This document shows, one piece after another, positions 35,380 through 43,862 of a DNA stretch of 64,000 nucleotides. Each line of letters starts with the position of its first letter. Position 1 is the first letter of the stretch. A model generated the notes under the pieces. The model made no database searches, had not been told where the DNA came from, and saw nothing but the letters and a program-made list of their open reading frames with translations. Both the position numbers and the translations under genes were made by a program. Location: contig NZ_SROX01000004.1 in the NCBI RefSeq assembly GCF_013141915.1, positions 62,001-126,000 of the forward strand. Direction: 5' to 3'. Origin of the DNA: Cupriavidus necator. Its GTDB lineage: Bacteria > Pseudomonadota > Gammaproteobacteria > Burkholderiales > Burkholderiaceae.

Positions 35380-37461
35380 TTAGCCGTTAAAGCCCTTGCC
35401 TTCGTCCGCCAGCTTCTGCAGCAGCGGCGCGACCTGCCAGGCTTCGCCGTGGTAGCCCTTGGCGTAGCGCTTCATGGCCAGCGCCACGTTGTACAGGCCG
35501 ACCTGGTCCGCATACAGCATCGGGCCGCCGCGGAACAGCGGGAAGCCGTAGCCGGTCAGGTACACCATGTCGATATCCGAGGCCTTGGAAGCAATGCCTT
35601 CTTCCAGGATCTTGGCGCCTTCGTTGACCAGCGCGAACACCAGGCGCTCGACGATCTCTTCGTCCGAAATCTTGCGGCGCGTGATGCCCAGGTCCTTCGA
35701 ATGCTGCACGATCATGTCGTTGACCTGCTGGTTCGGGTACGGCTTGCGGTCGCCCGCCTTGTAGTCGTACCAGCCCGCGCCGGTCTTCTGGCCGTAACGG
35801 CCCATTTCGCACAGCAGGTCGGCGGTCTTCGAGTACTGGATGTCCGGCTTGTCCACGGCGCGGCGCTTGCGGATGGCCCAGCCGATATCGTTGCCGGCCA
35901 AGTCGCCCATGCGGAACGGGCCCATGGCGAAGCCGAACTTCTCGATGGCCTTGTCCACCTGTTCCGGCAGCGCGCCTTCGTCCAGCAGGTAGCCGGCCTG
36001 GCGGCTGTACTGCTCGATCATGCGGTTGCCGATAAAGCCGTCGCACACGCCCGACACCACCGCGGTCTTCTTGATCTTCTTGGCGACCTGCATCACCGTG
36101 GCCAGCACGTCCTTGCCGGTCTTCTCGCCGCGCACCACCTCGAGCAGCTTCATCACGTTGGCCGGGCTGAAGAAGTGCATGCCGACCACGTCCTGCGGAC
36201 GCTTGGTGAACGAGGCGATTTTGTTGACGTCAAGCGTCGAGGTGTTCGAAGCCAGGATGGCGCCGGGCTTCATCACTTCGTCCAGCTTCTTGAAAACGAT
36301 CTCCTTGACGCCCATTTCCTCGAACACGGCCTCGATGACCATGTCGGCGTCCTTGATGTCGTCATAGGACAGCGTGGTGCTCAGCAGGCCCATGCGCTGC
36401 TCGACCTTCTCTTGCGTGAGCTTGCCCTTCTTGGCGCTGTTCTCGTAGTTCTTGCGGATGATGCCGACGCCGCGGTCCAGCGCTTCCTGCTTGGTTTCCA
36501 GGATGATGACCGGGATGCCCGCGTTGAGGAAGTTCATGCTGATGCCGCCGCCCATGGTGCCGGCGCCGATCACGGCAACCTTCTCGATCTTGCGCACCGG
36601 GGTGCCTTCAGGCACGTCGGGGATCTTGCTGGCGGCGCGCTCGCCGAAGAAGGCATGGCGCAGCGCGCGCGATTCCGGCGTGGTCACCAGGTAAAGGAAG
36701 CCTTCGCGCTCCTGCTTCAAGCCCTGCTCGAACGGTTTGAGCGAGCCGGCCACGGCTTCCAGGCACTTCAGCGGCGCCGGGAAGTTCTTGGCCATCGCGG
36801 CCACGGTGTTGCGCGCGAAGCCCAGGTAGCCCTCGGCATTCTCGTGGCGCACCTTCAGGTCGCGCACCTTGGGATGCGGGCCGCTGGCGGCGCCGACGTT
36901 CTGGGCGAACTTGATGGCGGCGGACAGCACGTCACCGTCGACGATCTCGTCGAACAGCTTGGTGCCGGCGAACTTCTCGGACGGCACCGCGGTGCCCGAC
37001 ACGATCATGTTGGCGGCGGCTTCCAGGCCGATCACGCGCGGCAGGCGCTGCGTGCCGCCCGCGCCAGGCAGCAGGCCCAGCTTCACTTCCGGCAGCGCGA
37101 TCTGCGCGCCCTTGGACGCCACACGGTAATTGCAGCCCAGCGCCAGTTCCAGGCCGCCACCCATCGCCACCGAGTGCACGGCCGCCACCACCGGCTTGGA
37201 CGAAGCTTCCAGCACGCGGATCACCGAGTGCAGCGTCGGCTCCTGCATGGCCTTGGGCGTATTGAATTCACGGATATCGGCGCCGCCCGAGAAAGCCTTG
37301 CCAGCGCCGGTGATGACGATCGCCTTGACGGCGGCATCGTCCAGCGCACGGGTCATGCCTTCGACGATGCCAAGCCGGGTGCTGTGACCCAGGCCATTGA
37401 CAGGGGGATTGTCGAGCGTGATGACGGCTACGCCGTCCTGAACCTGATACTGCGCTGTCAT
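35380..37461 (-). CDS. Enoyl-CoA hydratase/3-hydroxyacyl-CoA dehydrogenase (FadB/FadJ-like)
   Basis: A 693-residue bifunctional enzyme. Residues about 1-190 form the crotonase domain (GAGKAFSGGADIREFN oxyanion site, GGGLELALGCNYRVA). Then comes an NAD-binding domain (VAVIGAGTMGGGISMNFLNAGI), catalytic His in MHFFSPANVMKLLEVV, and a C-terminal 3HCDH domain. It is the first gene of the leftward beta-oxidation cluster, and a good sigma70-like promoter lies upstream. The ATG at 37461 aligns with MTAQYQVQDGVAVITLDNPPVNGL. Confidence 0.93.
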   Translation of the reverse strand: MTAQYQVQDGVAVITLDNPPVNGLGHSTRLGIVEGMTRALDDAAVKAIVITGAGKAFSGGADIREFNTPKAMQEPTLHSVIRVLEASSKPVVAAVHSVAMGGGLELALGCNYRVASKGAQIALPEVKLGLLPGAGGTQRLPRVIGLEAAANMIVSGTAVPSEKFAGTKLFDEIVDGDVLSAAIKFAQNVGAASGPHPKVRDLKVRHENAEGYLGFARNTVAAMAKNFPAPLKCLEAVAGSLKPFEQGLKQEREGFLYLVTTPESRALRHAFFGERAASKIPDVPEGTPVRKIEKVAVIGAGTMGGGISMNFLNAGIPVIILETKQEALDRGVGIIRKNYENSAKKGKLTQEKVEQRMGLLSTTLSYDDIKDADMVIEAVFEEMGVKEIVFKKLDEVMKPGAILASNTSTLDVNKIASFTKRPQDVVGMHFFSPANVMKLLEVVRGEKTGKDVLATVMQVAKKIKKTAVVSGVCDGFIGNRMIEQYSRQAGYLLDEGALPEQVDKAIEKFGFAMGPFRMGDLAGNDIGWAIRKRRAVDKPDIQYSKTADLLCEMGRYGQKTGAGWYDYKAGDRKPYPNQQVNDMIVQHSKDLGITRRKISDEEIVERLVFALVNEGAKILEEGIASKASDIDMVYLTGYGFPLFRGGPMLYADQVGLYNVALAMKRYAKGYHGEAWQVAPLLQKLADEGKGFNG

Positions 37462-37947
37462 GCTGGTTCCTTTACGAAAGTTTTGTCTCGGGATTCGAAT
37501 TCTCGAATGAATATTTTCTGCAGCGCGGGGCATGCCGGCTGCCGCCGGCGCCCCAGGTGGCGGCTGTCATGGGCGGGTTAACCCTTGACCGGACCTGCCG
37601 CTTTCCCTTGCCCCACAACGCCCTCCGGGGCTTGGGCGAAACAAGCATACACAAAATAGCACGGTCGTTCAATTTTAATTTCCGAAGATTTCCGGCGCCA
37701 TGCGCAATGCGAATGCGGGCCCTGATCGCGCTGCATGGAGCCGGCGCTTAACCAGCGCCAGGACCTGCCCCCCGATGCCGCTTAATGCACTTGTCAGCGC
37801 CACCGCGCAGCGTCTCCAGACCAGTATCGGACTTTATTTGACCGATACGGCAAAATCGCCGCGGCAGACACGGTAGACTCGCGGCTTTTCGTTTTTTGCC
37901 TCCCGGCCTTCACGAGATGCCGGGCGGCGGAAGGTCCAGCGAACCTG
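37462..37947. other. Divergent intergenic region, beta-oxidation cluster versus permease
   Basis: No gene was found in these 486 nt. The AT-rich part (37640-37690) holds the leftward promoter and operator described at 37644-37672; another AT-rich stretch near 37830-37890 may contain the permease promoter. Confidence 0.6.
37644..37672 (-). promoter_or_regulatory. Promoter of the beta-oxidation cluster with overlapping TetR-like operator (site 2)
   Basis: On the minus strand TTGAAC (37672-37667) and TATGCT (37649-37644) are separated by exactly 17 nt, a good -35/-10 pair. The spacer begins with GACCGT, so the motif TGAACGACCGT (37671-37661) overlaps the -35 element, as expected for a repressor site. 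It matches sites 1 and 3. Confidence 0.6.
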
Positions 37948-39465
37948 ATGTCTTCCCCAACCACTTCCTCCCCCGCACACGCTTCCCGCCCGCAAGGACA
38001 CCAGCACCCGGTGGTCGAACACGACGACCTCCAGCGCAAGCTCAAGGCGCGGCACCTGACCATGATCGCCGTCGGCGGCGCGGTCGGCACCGGACTGTTC
38101 GTGGCCTCGGGCGCCTCGATCGCGCAGGCCGGGCCTGGCGGCGCGCTGCTGATGTACATGCTGCTGGGCTTCATGGTCTATTGCCTGATGACCAGCCTGG
38201 GCGAACTGGCGGTGCACATGCCGGTGGCCGGCTCTTTTGTCACCTACAGCGCGCTCCATGTCGACGAGGGCTTCGGCTTCGCGCTGGGCTGGAACTACTG
38301 GTTCAGCCTGGCGGTGACAATCGCGGTCGAACTGACCGCGGCGCAGCTGGTGATGCAGTACTGGTTCCCCGACGTGCCCGGGGTGGCCTGGAGCGCCGGC
38401 TTCCTGTTGTTGATGTTCGGGCTCAACGCGATCTCGGTGCGCGGCTTCGGCGAGGCCGAGTACTGGTTCGCGCTGGTCAAGGTGGTGACCGTGGTGGTGT
38501 TCCTGGGCGTGGGCCTGCTGATGATCTTCGGCATCCTGCAGGGCGGGCCGCAGTCCGGCTGGCACAACTTCACCATCGGCGACGCGCCCTTCGTCGGCGG
38601 CATCCCGGCCATGTTCGGCGTGGCGATGATCGCGGGCTTCTCGTTCCTCGGCACGGAGACTGTCGGCGTCGCGGCCGGCGAAGCCGAACGGCCCGCCATC
38701 ACGATTCCGCGCGCGATCCGGCAGACCTTCTGGCGCATCCTGCTGTTCTACGTGCTGGCCATCCTGGTCATCGGCGTGCTGATTCCCTATACCGATCCCA
38801 ACCTGCTGCGCAACGACGTGACCGACGTGGGCGTGAGCCCGTTCGCGCTGGTGTTCCGCCACGCCGGGCTGGCCTTCGCGGCCGGGCTGATGAATGCGGT
38901 GGTGCTGACCGCGCTGCTGTCGGCGGGCACGTCCAGCATGTACGTGTCGACGCGGATCCTGTATGGCCTGGCCGTCAGCCGCCGCGCGCCGCGCGTGTTC
39001 GCACGGCTCACGCGCAACGGCGTGCCGTTCGTTGCGCTGCTGGCAACCACGGGCGTCGGCGCACTGTGCTTTCTCAGCTCGCTGCTCGGCAACAAGACCG
39101 CTTACCTGTGGCTGCTCAACACCTCGGCCATGACCGGCTTTATCGCCTGGCTCGGCATTGCGGTCAGCCACTATCGCTTCCGCCGCGGGCTTGCGCACCA
39201 GGGCCATGACGTCGGCAAGCTGGCCTACCGTTCGCCGCTGTATCCGTTCGGGCCTGTTTTTTCCGCGGTGCTCTGCGTGGTGATCATCGGCGGACAGAAT
39301 TACGAGGCTTTTGCCGACATCCCTAACCGGTGGCCGGAGATTGTTGCTACCTATATTGGCGTGCTGGTGTTTCTGGTGTTGTGGTTGGGATATCGGATTG
39401 TTACGGGGTCGCGGGTGATTGCGTATGGGGATATGCCGTTTGAGTTTTTTGGGCGGGGGGAGTGA
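37948..39465 (+). CDS. Amino-acid permease (APC superfamily)
   Basis: A 505-residue inner-membrane protein with about twelve hydrophobic segments and the amino-acid-transporter start LKARHLTMIAVGGAVGTGLFVASGASIAQAGPGGALLMY. GELAVHMPVAGSFVTYS and GWNYWFS are also typical of the LysP/AroP-like group. The substrate is not determinable. Codons after about 39330 switch toward T-ending forms, unlike the rest of the gene. Confidence 0.9.
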   Translation: MSSPTTSSPAHASRPQGHQHPVVEHDDLQRKLKARHLTMIAVGGAVGTGLFVASGASIAQAGPGGALLMYMLLGFMVYCLMTSLGELAVHMPVAGSFVTYSALHVDEGFGFALGWNYWFSLAVTIAVELTAAQLVMQYWFPDVPGVAWSAGFLLLMFGLNAISVRGFGEAEYWFALVKVVTVVVFLGVGLLMIFGILQGGPQSGWHNFTIGDAPFVGGIPAMFGVAMIAGFSFLGTETVGVAAGEAERPAITIPRAIRQTFWRILLFYVLAILVIGVLIPYTDPNLLRNDVTDVGVSPFALVFRHAGLAFAAGLMNAVVLTALLSAGTSSMYVSTRILYGLAVSRRAPRVFARLTRNGVPFVALLATTGVGALCFLSSLLGNKTAYLWLLNTSAMTGFIAWLGIAVSHYRFRRGLAHQGHDVGKLAYRSPLYPFGPVFSAVLCVVIIGGQNYEAFADIPNRWPEIVATYIGVLVFLVLWLGYRIVTGSRVIAYGDMPFEFFGRGE

Positions 39466-39899
39466 GGGATTCGTTGAAATAACGGGGTTGGTTCTGGTGA
39501 CATGCTGTCGGCTTTTGCACCGCGTGGTTCCGCCCTGCTGGGCGGGTCACTTTTTGTCCGAGCGACAAAAAGTAACCAAAAAGCGCGTTTACTGCCCTGC
39601 GGGCGGCATGTCTTATCGTAGTGTGCCTGGGGGCTTTCGTACGGGGCTGCGCTTCCTCACAAAGCTAGACTGCCTGCCGCAGGGGTGCGCGACGGTGGCA
39701 GGGGCGTTGGAGCGGTGTTGGAACGAGCCCAGAGCGGTGGGTGGCCGCCTGCTGCTGGCCCTGCCGTAGGAACGCCTTCGGCCGCGCTGCGCGCAAACGC
39801 CCAATGCTCGCCAGCGCCTATTGAGCCCGCGCAGCAGCCGCAGGCGTCCCCTCGATACGGGCGGCAGCAGGCTTCGGCTACGCCGGCGAAGCACCAGAC
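39466..39899. other. Repeat-bearing gap without a supported gene
   Basis: These 434 nt lie between convergent genes. They hold the ACTTTTTGTC/GACAAAAAGT inverted repeat (39549-39573) and a further small hairpin, GCTTCG (39871-39876) with CGAAGC (39887-39892), that may terminate livF. Short open frames on both strands lack codon bias or homology and are not called. Confidence 0.6.
39549..39573. repeat. Inverted repeat ACTTTTTGTC...GACAAAAAGT
   Basis: Perfect 10-bp arms (39549-39558, 39564-39573) around CGAGC, followed by AACCAAAAAGCGC. The string resembles a short intergenic repeat I recall from betaproteobacterial genomes, which usually marks gene ends. Only one copy is seen in this window. 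Confidence 0.5.
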
Positions 39900-40613
39900 C
39901 TACACCTCCAGCCACTCCTTCCTGACCTGCCCATTCGCCTTCAACTCGGCCGGCGTCCCTTCGAACACGATATGCCCGTGTCCCATGACGTAAACGCGCT
40001 GCGAGATATCCAGCGCAATCGCCAGCTTCTGCTCGATCAGCAACACGGAAACGCCGCGTTCCTTCAGCGTCTTCAGGTAATCGCCCACCAGCGCCACGAT
40101 CATCGGCGCCAGCCCTTCGGTTGGCTCATCGATCAGGATCAGGTCGGGATCTCCCATCAGCGTGCGGCACAAGGTCAGCATCTGCTGCTCGCCGCCGGAG
40201 AGCACGCCGGCCGAAGTGTTTTCGCGCTCCTTCAGCCGCGGGAACATGTTGAACATATCCTCCACGCTCCAGCGCGGCTTGGGCTGGCGCGGGTTGCGCT
40301 TCTCGCCCAGCAGCAGGTTCTGCCGCACCGTCAGCGTGGGGAAGATGTCGCGGTTCTCCGGCACGTAGCCGATGCCGAGATGCGCGATCTCGAAGGTGCG
40401 CCGGCCCAGGATTTCTTCGCCCCGGAACCTGACCGACCCCTCGGCCTTGACCATGCCCAGGATGGCCTTGGCCATGGTCGAGCGCCCTACGCCGTTGCGC
40501 CCCAGCAGCGCCACGATCTCGCCCTCGTCGATATGCGCATCGACGCCGTGCAGGATATGACTCTTGCCGTAATAGGCGTGCAGGCCCGTGACTTCCAGCA
40601 TCCGCTTGCCCAT
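39900..40613 (-). CDS. livF: Branched-chain-type ABC transporter ATP-binding protein LivF
   Basis: A 237-residue ATPase of the LivF group. Signature LSGGEQQMLTLCRTLM, Walker B LILIDEPTEGLAP and the H-loop region (VLLIEQKLAIAL, with Gln where a His is often found) are present. The Walker A loop reads GRNGVGRST, with Arg replacing the invariant Lys. The ATG at 40613 shares one base with the livG stop. It is the last gene of the acyl-CoA synthetase/Liv operon. Confidence 0.9.
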   Translation of the reverse strand: MGKRMLEVTGLHAYYGKSHILHGVDAHIDEGEIVALLGRNGVGRSTMAKAILGMVKAEGSVRFRGEEILGRRTFEIAHLGIGYVPENRDIFPTLTVRQNLLLGEKRNPRQPKPRWSVEDMFNMFPRLKERENTSAGVLSGGEQQMLTLCRTLMGDPDLILIDEPTEGLAPMIVALVGDYLKTLKERGVSVLLIEQKLAIALDISQRVYVMGHGHIVFEGTPAELKANGQVRKEWLEV

Positions 40614-41389
40614 CAATGCGCTCCTTCGGTGGTGGCTTCGTCGAGCGTGGTGCCGAGGTAGGCTTCCTTGACCTTGCGGTTGTTGCGGATTGCCTGCGGG
40701 GTGTCGGTGGCGATGACCTCGCCGTAGACCAGCACGGAGATGCGGTCGGCCAGCCCGAACACCACGCTCATGTCGTGCTCGACCATCACCAGCGTCTTGC
40801 CGACCGTGACCTTGCGGATCAGTTCGACCGCGTGGTCCGATTCGGAGCGGCTCATGCCCGCGGTCGGTTCGTCCAGCAGGATCACCTCGGCGCCGCCAGC
40901 GATGGTGATGCCGATCTCCAGGGCGCGCTGCTCCGCATAGGTCAGCAGGCCGGCCTGGGTATCGCGGCGATGCTGCATGCCGATCAACTCCAGCACGTCG
41001 TCGGCGCGCTCGCGCGCGTCGCGCAGGCCGGTCAGCCGGTGCCAGAACGAATACTTGTAGCCGAGCGACCACAGCACCGCGCAGCGCAGGTTCTCGAACA
41101 CCGACAGCCGGTGAAAGATATTGGTGATCTGGAAGCTGCGCGACAGCCCCATGCGGTTGATGACGAAGGGCTGCAGCCCGCCGATCTCCGCGCCGTTCAG
41201 GCGCACCGTGCCGCTGCTCGGGGCGAAGCGGCCCGAGATCAGGTTGAAGGTGGTCGACTTGCCGGCCCCGTTGGGGCCGATCAGCGCATGGCGCTCGCCC
41301 TTCGGGATGCTCAGGTTCACGCCGCGGATGATCTCCGTCTGGCCGAACTTCTTGCGTACATCGGTCAGTTCCAGTGCCGCCGCGCTCAT
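40613..41389 (-). CDS. livG: Branched-chain-type ABC transporter ATP-binding protein LivG
   Basis: A 258-residue ATPase with a canonical Walker A (IGPNGAGKSTTFNLISG), Walker B VILLDEPTAGMS, H-loop VMVEHDM and the LivG feature of a long helical insert (SLGYKYSFWHRLTGLRDARERADDVL). The ABC signature is LTYAEQRALEIG rather than LSYGEQR. It overlaps livM by 4 nt (ATGA) and livF by 1 nt. It energises uptake by LivHM. Confidence 0.92.
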   Translation of the reverse strand: MSAAALELTDVRKKFGQTEIIRGVNLSIPKGERHALIGPNGAGKSTTFNLISGRFAPSSGTVRLNGAEIGGLQPFVINRMGLSRSFQITNIFHRLSVFENLRCAVLWSLGYKYSFWHRLTGLRDARERADDVLELIGMQHRRDTQAGLLTYAEQRALEIGITIAGGAEVILLDEPTAGMSRSESDHAVELIRKVTVGKTLVMVEHDMSVVFGLADRISVLVYGEVIATDTPQAIRNNRKVKEAYLGTTLDEATTEGAH

Positions 41390-42699
41390 GCCCTGCCTCC
41401 CGCGATTTCTGCCTGCACCTTGTCCCATTGCGCGCGCGACGCGCGCACCGCGAGCCGCCACGCGGCCAGCCCCACCGCCCACAGCGCCGCCGCCGCCAGC
41501 CATGGCGTCCAGGTGGCGGCATCGAAGCCGATGCCGAACAGCTTCATGGCTGTGCCGTTGGCGCTGTCGACCTGTACCTTGTAGACCAGTTCGACCGTGA
41601 CGATCATGGCCAGCAGCAGCACCACGCCCGCGCCACCGGCACGCGCGTAGTACGGCAGCATGCGGCCCAGCTTGCCCTTGCCCAGCAGCGGCAACTGCAT
41701 CAGCAGCAGGCTGGCCAGGCCACCCGGCACGAACATCACCATCAGCACGAAGAACAGGCCCAGGTAGAGCAGCCAGGCCTTGGTCAGGTCCGACAGCGCC
41801 ACCGCGAACAGCACGAACACCACCGCGCCGATGACGGGCCCGAAGAACACCCCGGCGCCGCCGATGAACACCGCCAGCAGCACGCCGCCCGAACGCACCG
41901 CGCTGACGTTCTCGGCCGAGACGATCTCGAAGTTGATCGCCGCCAGCGCGCCGGAGATGCCGGCGAAGAACGCCGACAGGATCAGCACCAGGTAGCGCAC
42001 GCGCTGGGTGTTATAGCCGATGAACTCGACCCGCTCGGGGTTGTCGCGCACGGCGTTGGCAATGCGGCCCAGCGGCGTCTGGGTCCACGCGTACATCGCC
42101 ACCATCGACACCAGGCACCACGCCGCGATCAGGTAGTAGACCTGGCGCCCGGGCCCGAAGGTGATGCCAAGGAAGGGGTCGCCGATCACGCGGTTGGTCG
42201 AGATGCCGCCCTCGCCGCCGAAGAATTCCGGGAACATCAGCGAGCTGGCAAAAACCATCTCGCCAATGCCCATGGTGATCATGGCAAAGGTAGTGCCGGC
42301 CTTCTTGGTGGTGACATAGCCGAAGATCACGCCGAAGAAGGCGCCGGCCAGGCCGCCCACCAGCGGCAGCATCGACACCGGCAGCCACACCTTGCCGGCA
42401 CCGGCCATATTGAGCACGTGCACGGCGATAAACGCGCCCAGCCCGGAATACACCGCATGGCCGAACGACAGCATGCCGGTCTGCCCCAGCAGCATGTTGT
42501 ACGACAGCGCGAAGATGATCATGATGCCCATCTGCGACATCAGCGTAATGGCGAAGCCCCCGGTGAAGAACAGCGGCAGCACCAGCATCACCAGCACCGT
42601 CAGGCTCCAGATGATCCAGCGCGCCAGGTTCAGCGGGCGGTAGCGCAGGGTGCGTCCGGTCACCACCGGCTCGCGCGGTTGTTGCATCGCTTGCTCCAT
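41386..42699 (-). CDS. livM: Branched-chain-type ABC transporter permease LivM
   Basis: A 437-residue membrane protein. The core (LSYNMLLGQTGMLSFGHAVYSGLGAF, then MITMGIGEMVFASSL and GGAGVFFGPVIGAVVF) is the LivM signature. About 80 residues beyond the usual end include an extra hydrophobic segment and a C-terminal amphipathic region (LAVRASRAQWDKVQAEI). It starts 4 nt after livH. Confidence 0.92.
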   Translation of the reverse strand: MEQAMQQPREPVVTGRTLRYRPLNLARWIIWSLTVLVMLVLPLFFTGGFAITLMSQMGIMIIFALSYNMLLGQTGMLSFGHAVYSGLGAFIAVHVLNMAGAGKVWLPVSMLPLVGGLAGAFFGVIFGYVTTKKAGTTFAMITMGIGEMVFASSLMFPEFFGGEGGISTNRVIGDPFLGITFGPGRQVYYLIAAWCLVSMVAMYAWTQTPLGRIANAVRDNPERVEFIGYNTQRVRYLVLILSAFFAGISGALAAINFEIVSAENVSAVRSGGVLLAVFIGGAGVFFGPVIGAVVFVLFAVALSDLTKAWLLYLGLFFVLMVMFVPGGLASLLLMQLPLLGKGKLGRMLPYYARAGGAGVVLLLAMIVTVELVYKVQVDSANGTAMKLFGIGFDAATWTPWLAAAALWAVGLAAWRLAVRASRAQWDKVQAEIAGGRA

Positions 42700-42703
42700 G
42701 GCG

Positions 42704-43651
42704 TCAGCTCTCCCGGGTTCCCATCAGTCCACGCGGGCGGAAGATCAGCATCACCACCAGCAGCAGGTACGGCAGCACCGGCGCCACCTGGGCCACCGTC
42801 AGCTTCCATAGCGAATAGAACGGCGTGGCCTCGCTGACGGCCAGCCCCAGGCTGGTCATCAGGCCCGCCAGCGAGGCGTCGATGGTGACCGCGAAGGTCT
42901 GCAGCACGCCGATCAGGATCGACGCGATGAACGCACCGACCAGCGATCCCATGCCGCCCACCACCGCGACCACGAACACGATCGACCCCACCGCCGCGGC
43001 CATCGACGGCTCGGTGACAAAGGCATTGCCGCCGATCACGCCCGCCAGCCCGGCCAGCGCGGCGCCGCCCCCGAAGACCATCATGAACACGCGCGGCACG
43101 TTGTGGCCGAGCGCCTCGACCATTTCCGGATGGGTCAGCGCGGCCTGGATCACCAGCCCGATGCGGGTGCGCGTCAGCACCAGGTAGATTGCCACCAGCA
43201 TGCCCAGCGAGACCAGCATCATGAAGGCGCGGTACTTGGGGAACGACGAGGTGAACACCGTGAACAGCGGCCCATCCAGCTCCGCGGGAATCCGGTACGG
43301 CACCGCCGCCAGGCCCCACACCAGCTTGACGCCCTCCTCGATCAGGTAAGCCAGCCCGAAGGTGAACAGCAGCTCGGCCACATGGCCGTACTTGTGCACC
43401 GTGCGCAGGCCGAAGCGCTCCACCAGCGCGCCCGTGCCCGCCACCAGCAGCGGTGCGAAGATCAGCGCCGGCCAGAAGCCGATCTTGCTGGCGATGGTGT
43501 AGGCAAAGTAGGCGCCCAGCATATAGAAGCTGGCATGGGCGAAGTTGAGCACGCCCATCATGCTGAAGATCAGCGTAAGGCCGGATGACAGCATGAACAG
43601 CAGCAGCCCGTAGCTGATGCCGTTCAGCAGGGAGATGACGAAGAATTCCAC
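42704..43651 (-). CDS. livH: Branched-chain-type ABC transporter permease LivH
   Basis: A 315-residue inner-membrane permease with FFVISLLNGISYGLLLFMLSSGLTLIFSMMGVLNFAHASFYMLGAYFAY at the start and GGMGSLVGAFIASILIGVLQTF near the end, typical of LivH. I chose the GTG at 43651, preceded by GAAGGACACGCT, because the frame upstream has no permease homology and no ATG fits. Confidence 0.9.
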   Translation of the reverse strand: MEFFVISLLNGISYGLLLFMLSSGLTLIFSMMGVLNFAHASFYMLGAYFAYTIASKIGFWPALIFAPLLVAGTGALVERFGLRTVHKYGHVAELLFTFGLAYLIEEGVKLVWGLAAVPYRIPAELDGPLFTVFTSSFPKYRAFMMLVSLGMLVAIYLVLTRTRIGLVIQAALTHPEMVEALGHNVPRVFMMVFGGGAALAGLAGVIGGNAFVTEPSMAAAVGSIVFVVAVVGGMGSLVGAFIASILIGVLQTFAVTIDASLAGLMTSLGLAVSEATPFYSLWKLTVAQVAPVLPYLLLVVMLIFRPRGLMGTRES

Positions 43652-43862
43652 AGCGTGTCCTTCAAGCTGGTGCCGGCACCGTGGCCGCGGCAATGCCACA
43701 GCCAGGTCCGGCCGGCGACCGTCCGGTTGGATTGAGGGTGAGCGCAGCCCTTGCGCCAGGCACATGGTGGCCGGACGCCCCCGCTATCGACCCGAAAAAA
43801 ACCGAGAGTATGCAGGAACGGGCGGCCACTTTGTCGGCGTGGCCGGCCCGCCGTGGACGAGA

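Noticed and set aside
35449..37581. 710-codon open frame opposite the bifunctional beta-oxidation gene
   Set aside because: Same antisense effect; composition is His/Leu/Arg-rich and no family is recognisable.
39613..39915. Small minus-strand frame in the gap after the permease
   Set aside because: Composition is Arg/Gly-rich with no conserved motif; it lies in repeat-like sequence and overlaps the end of livF.
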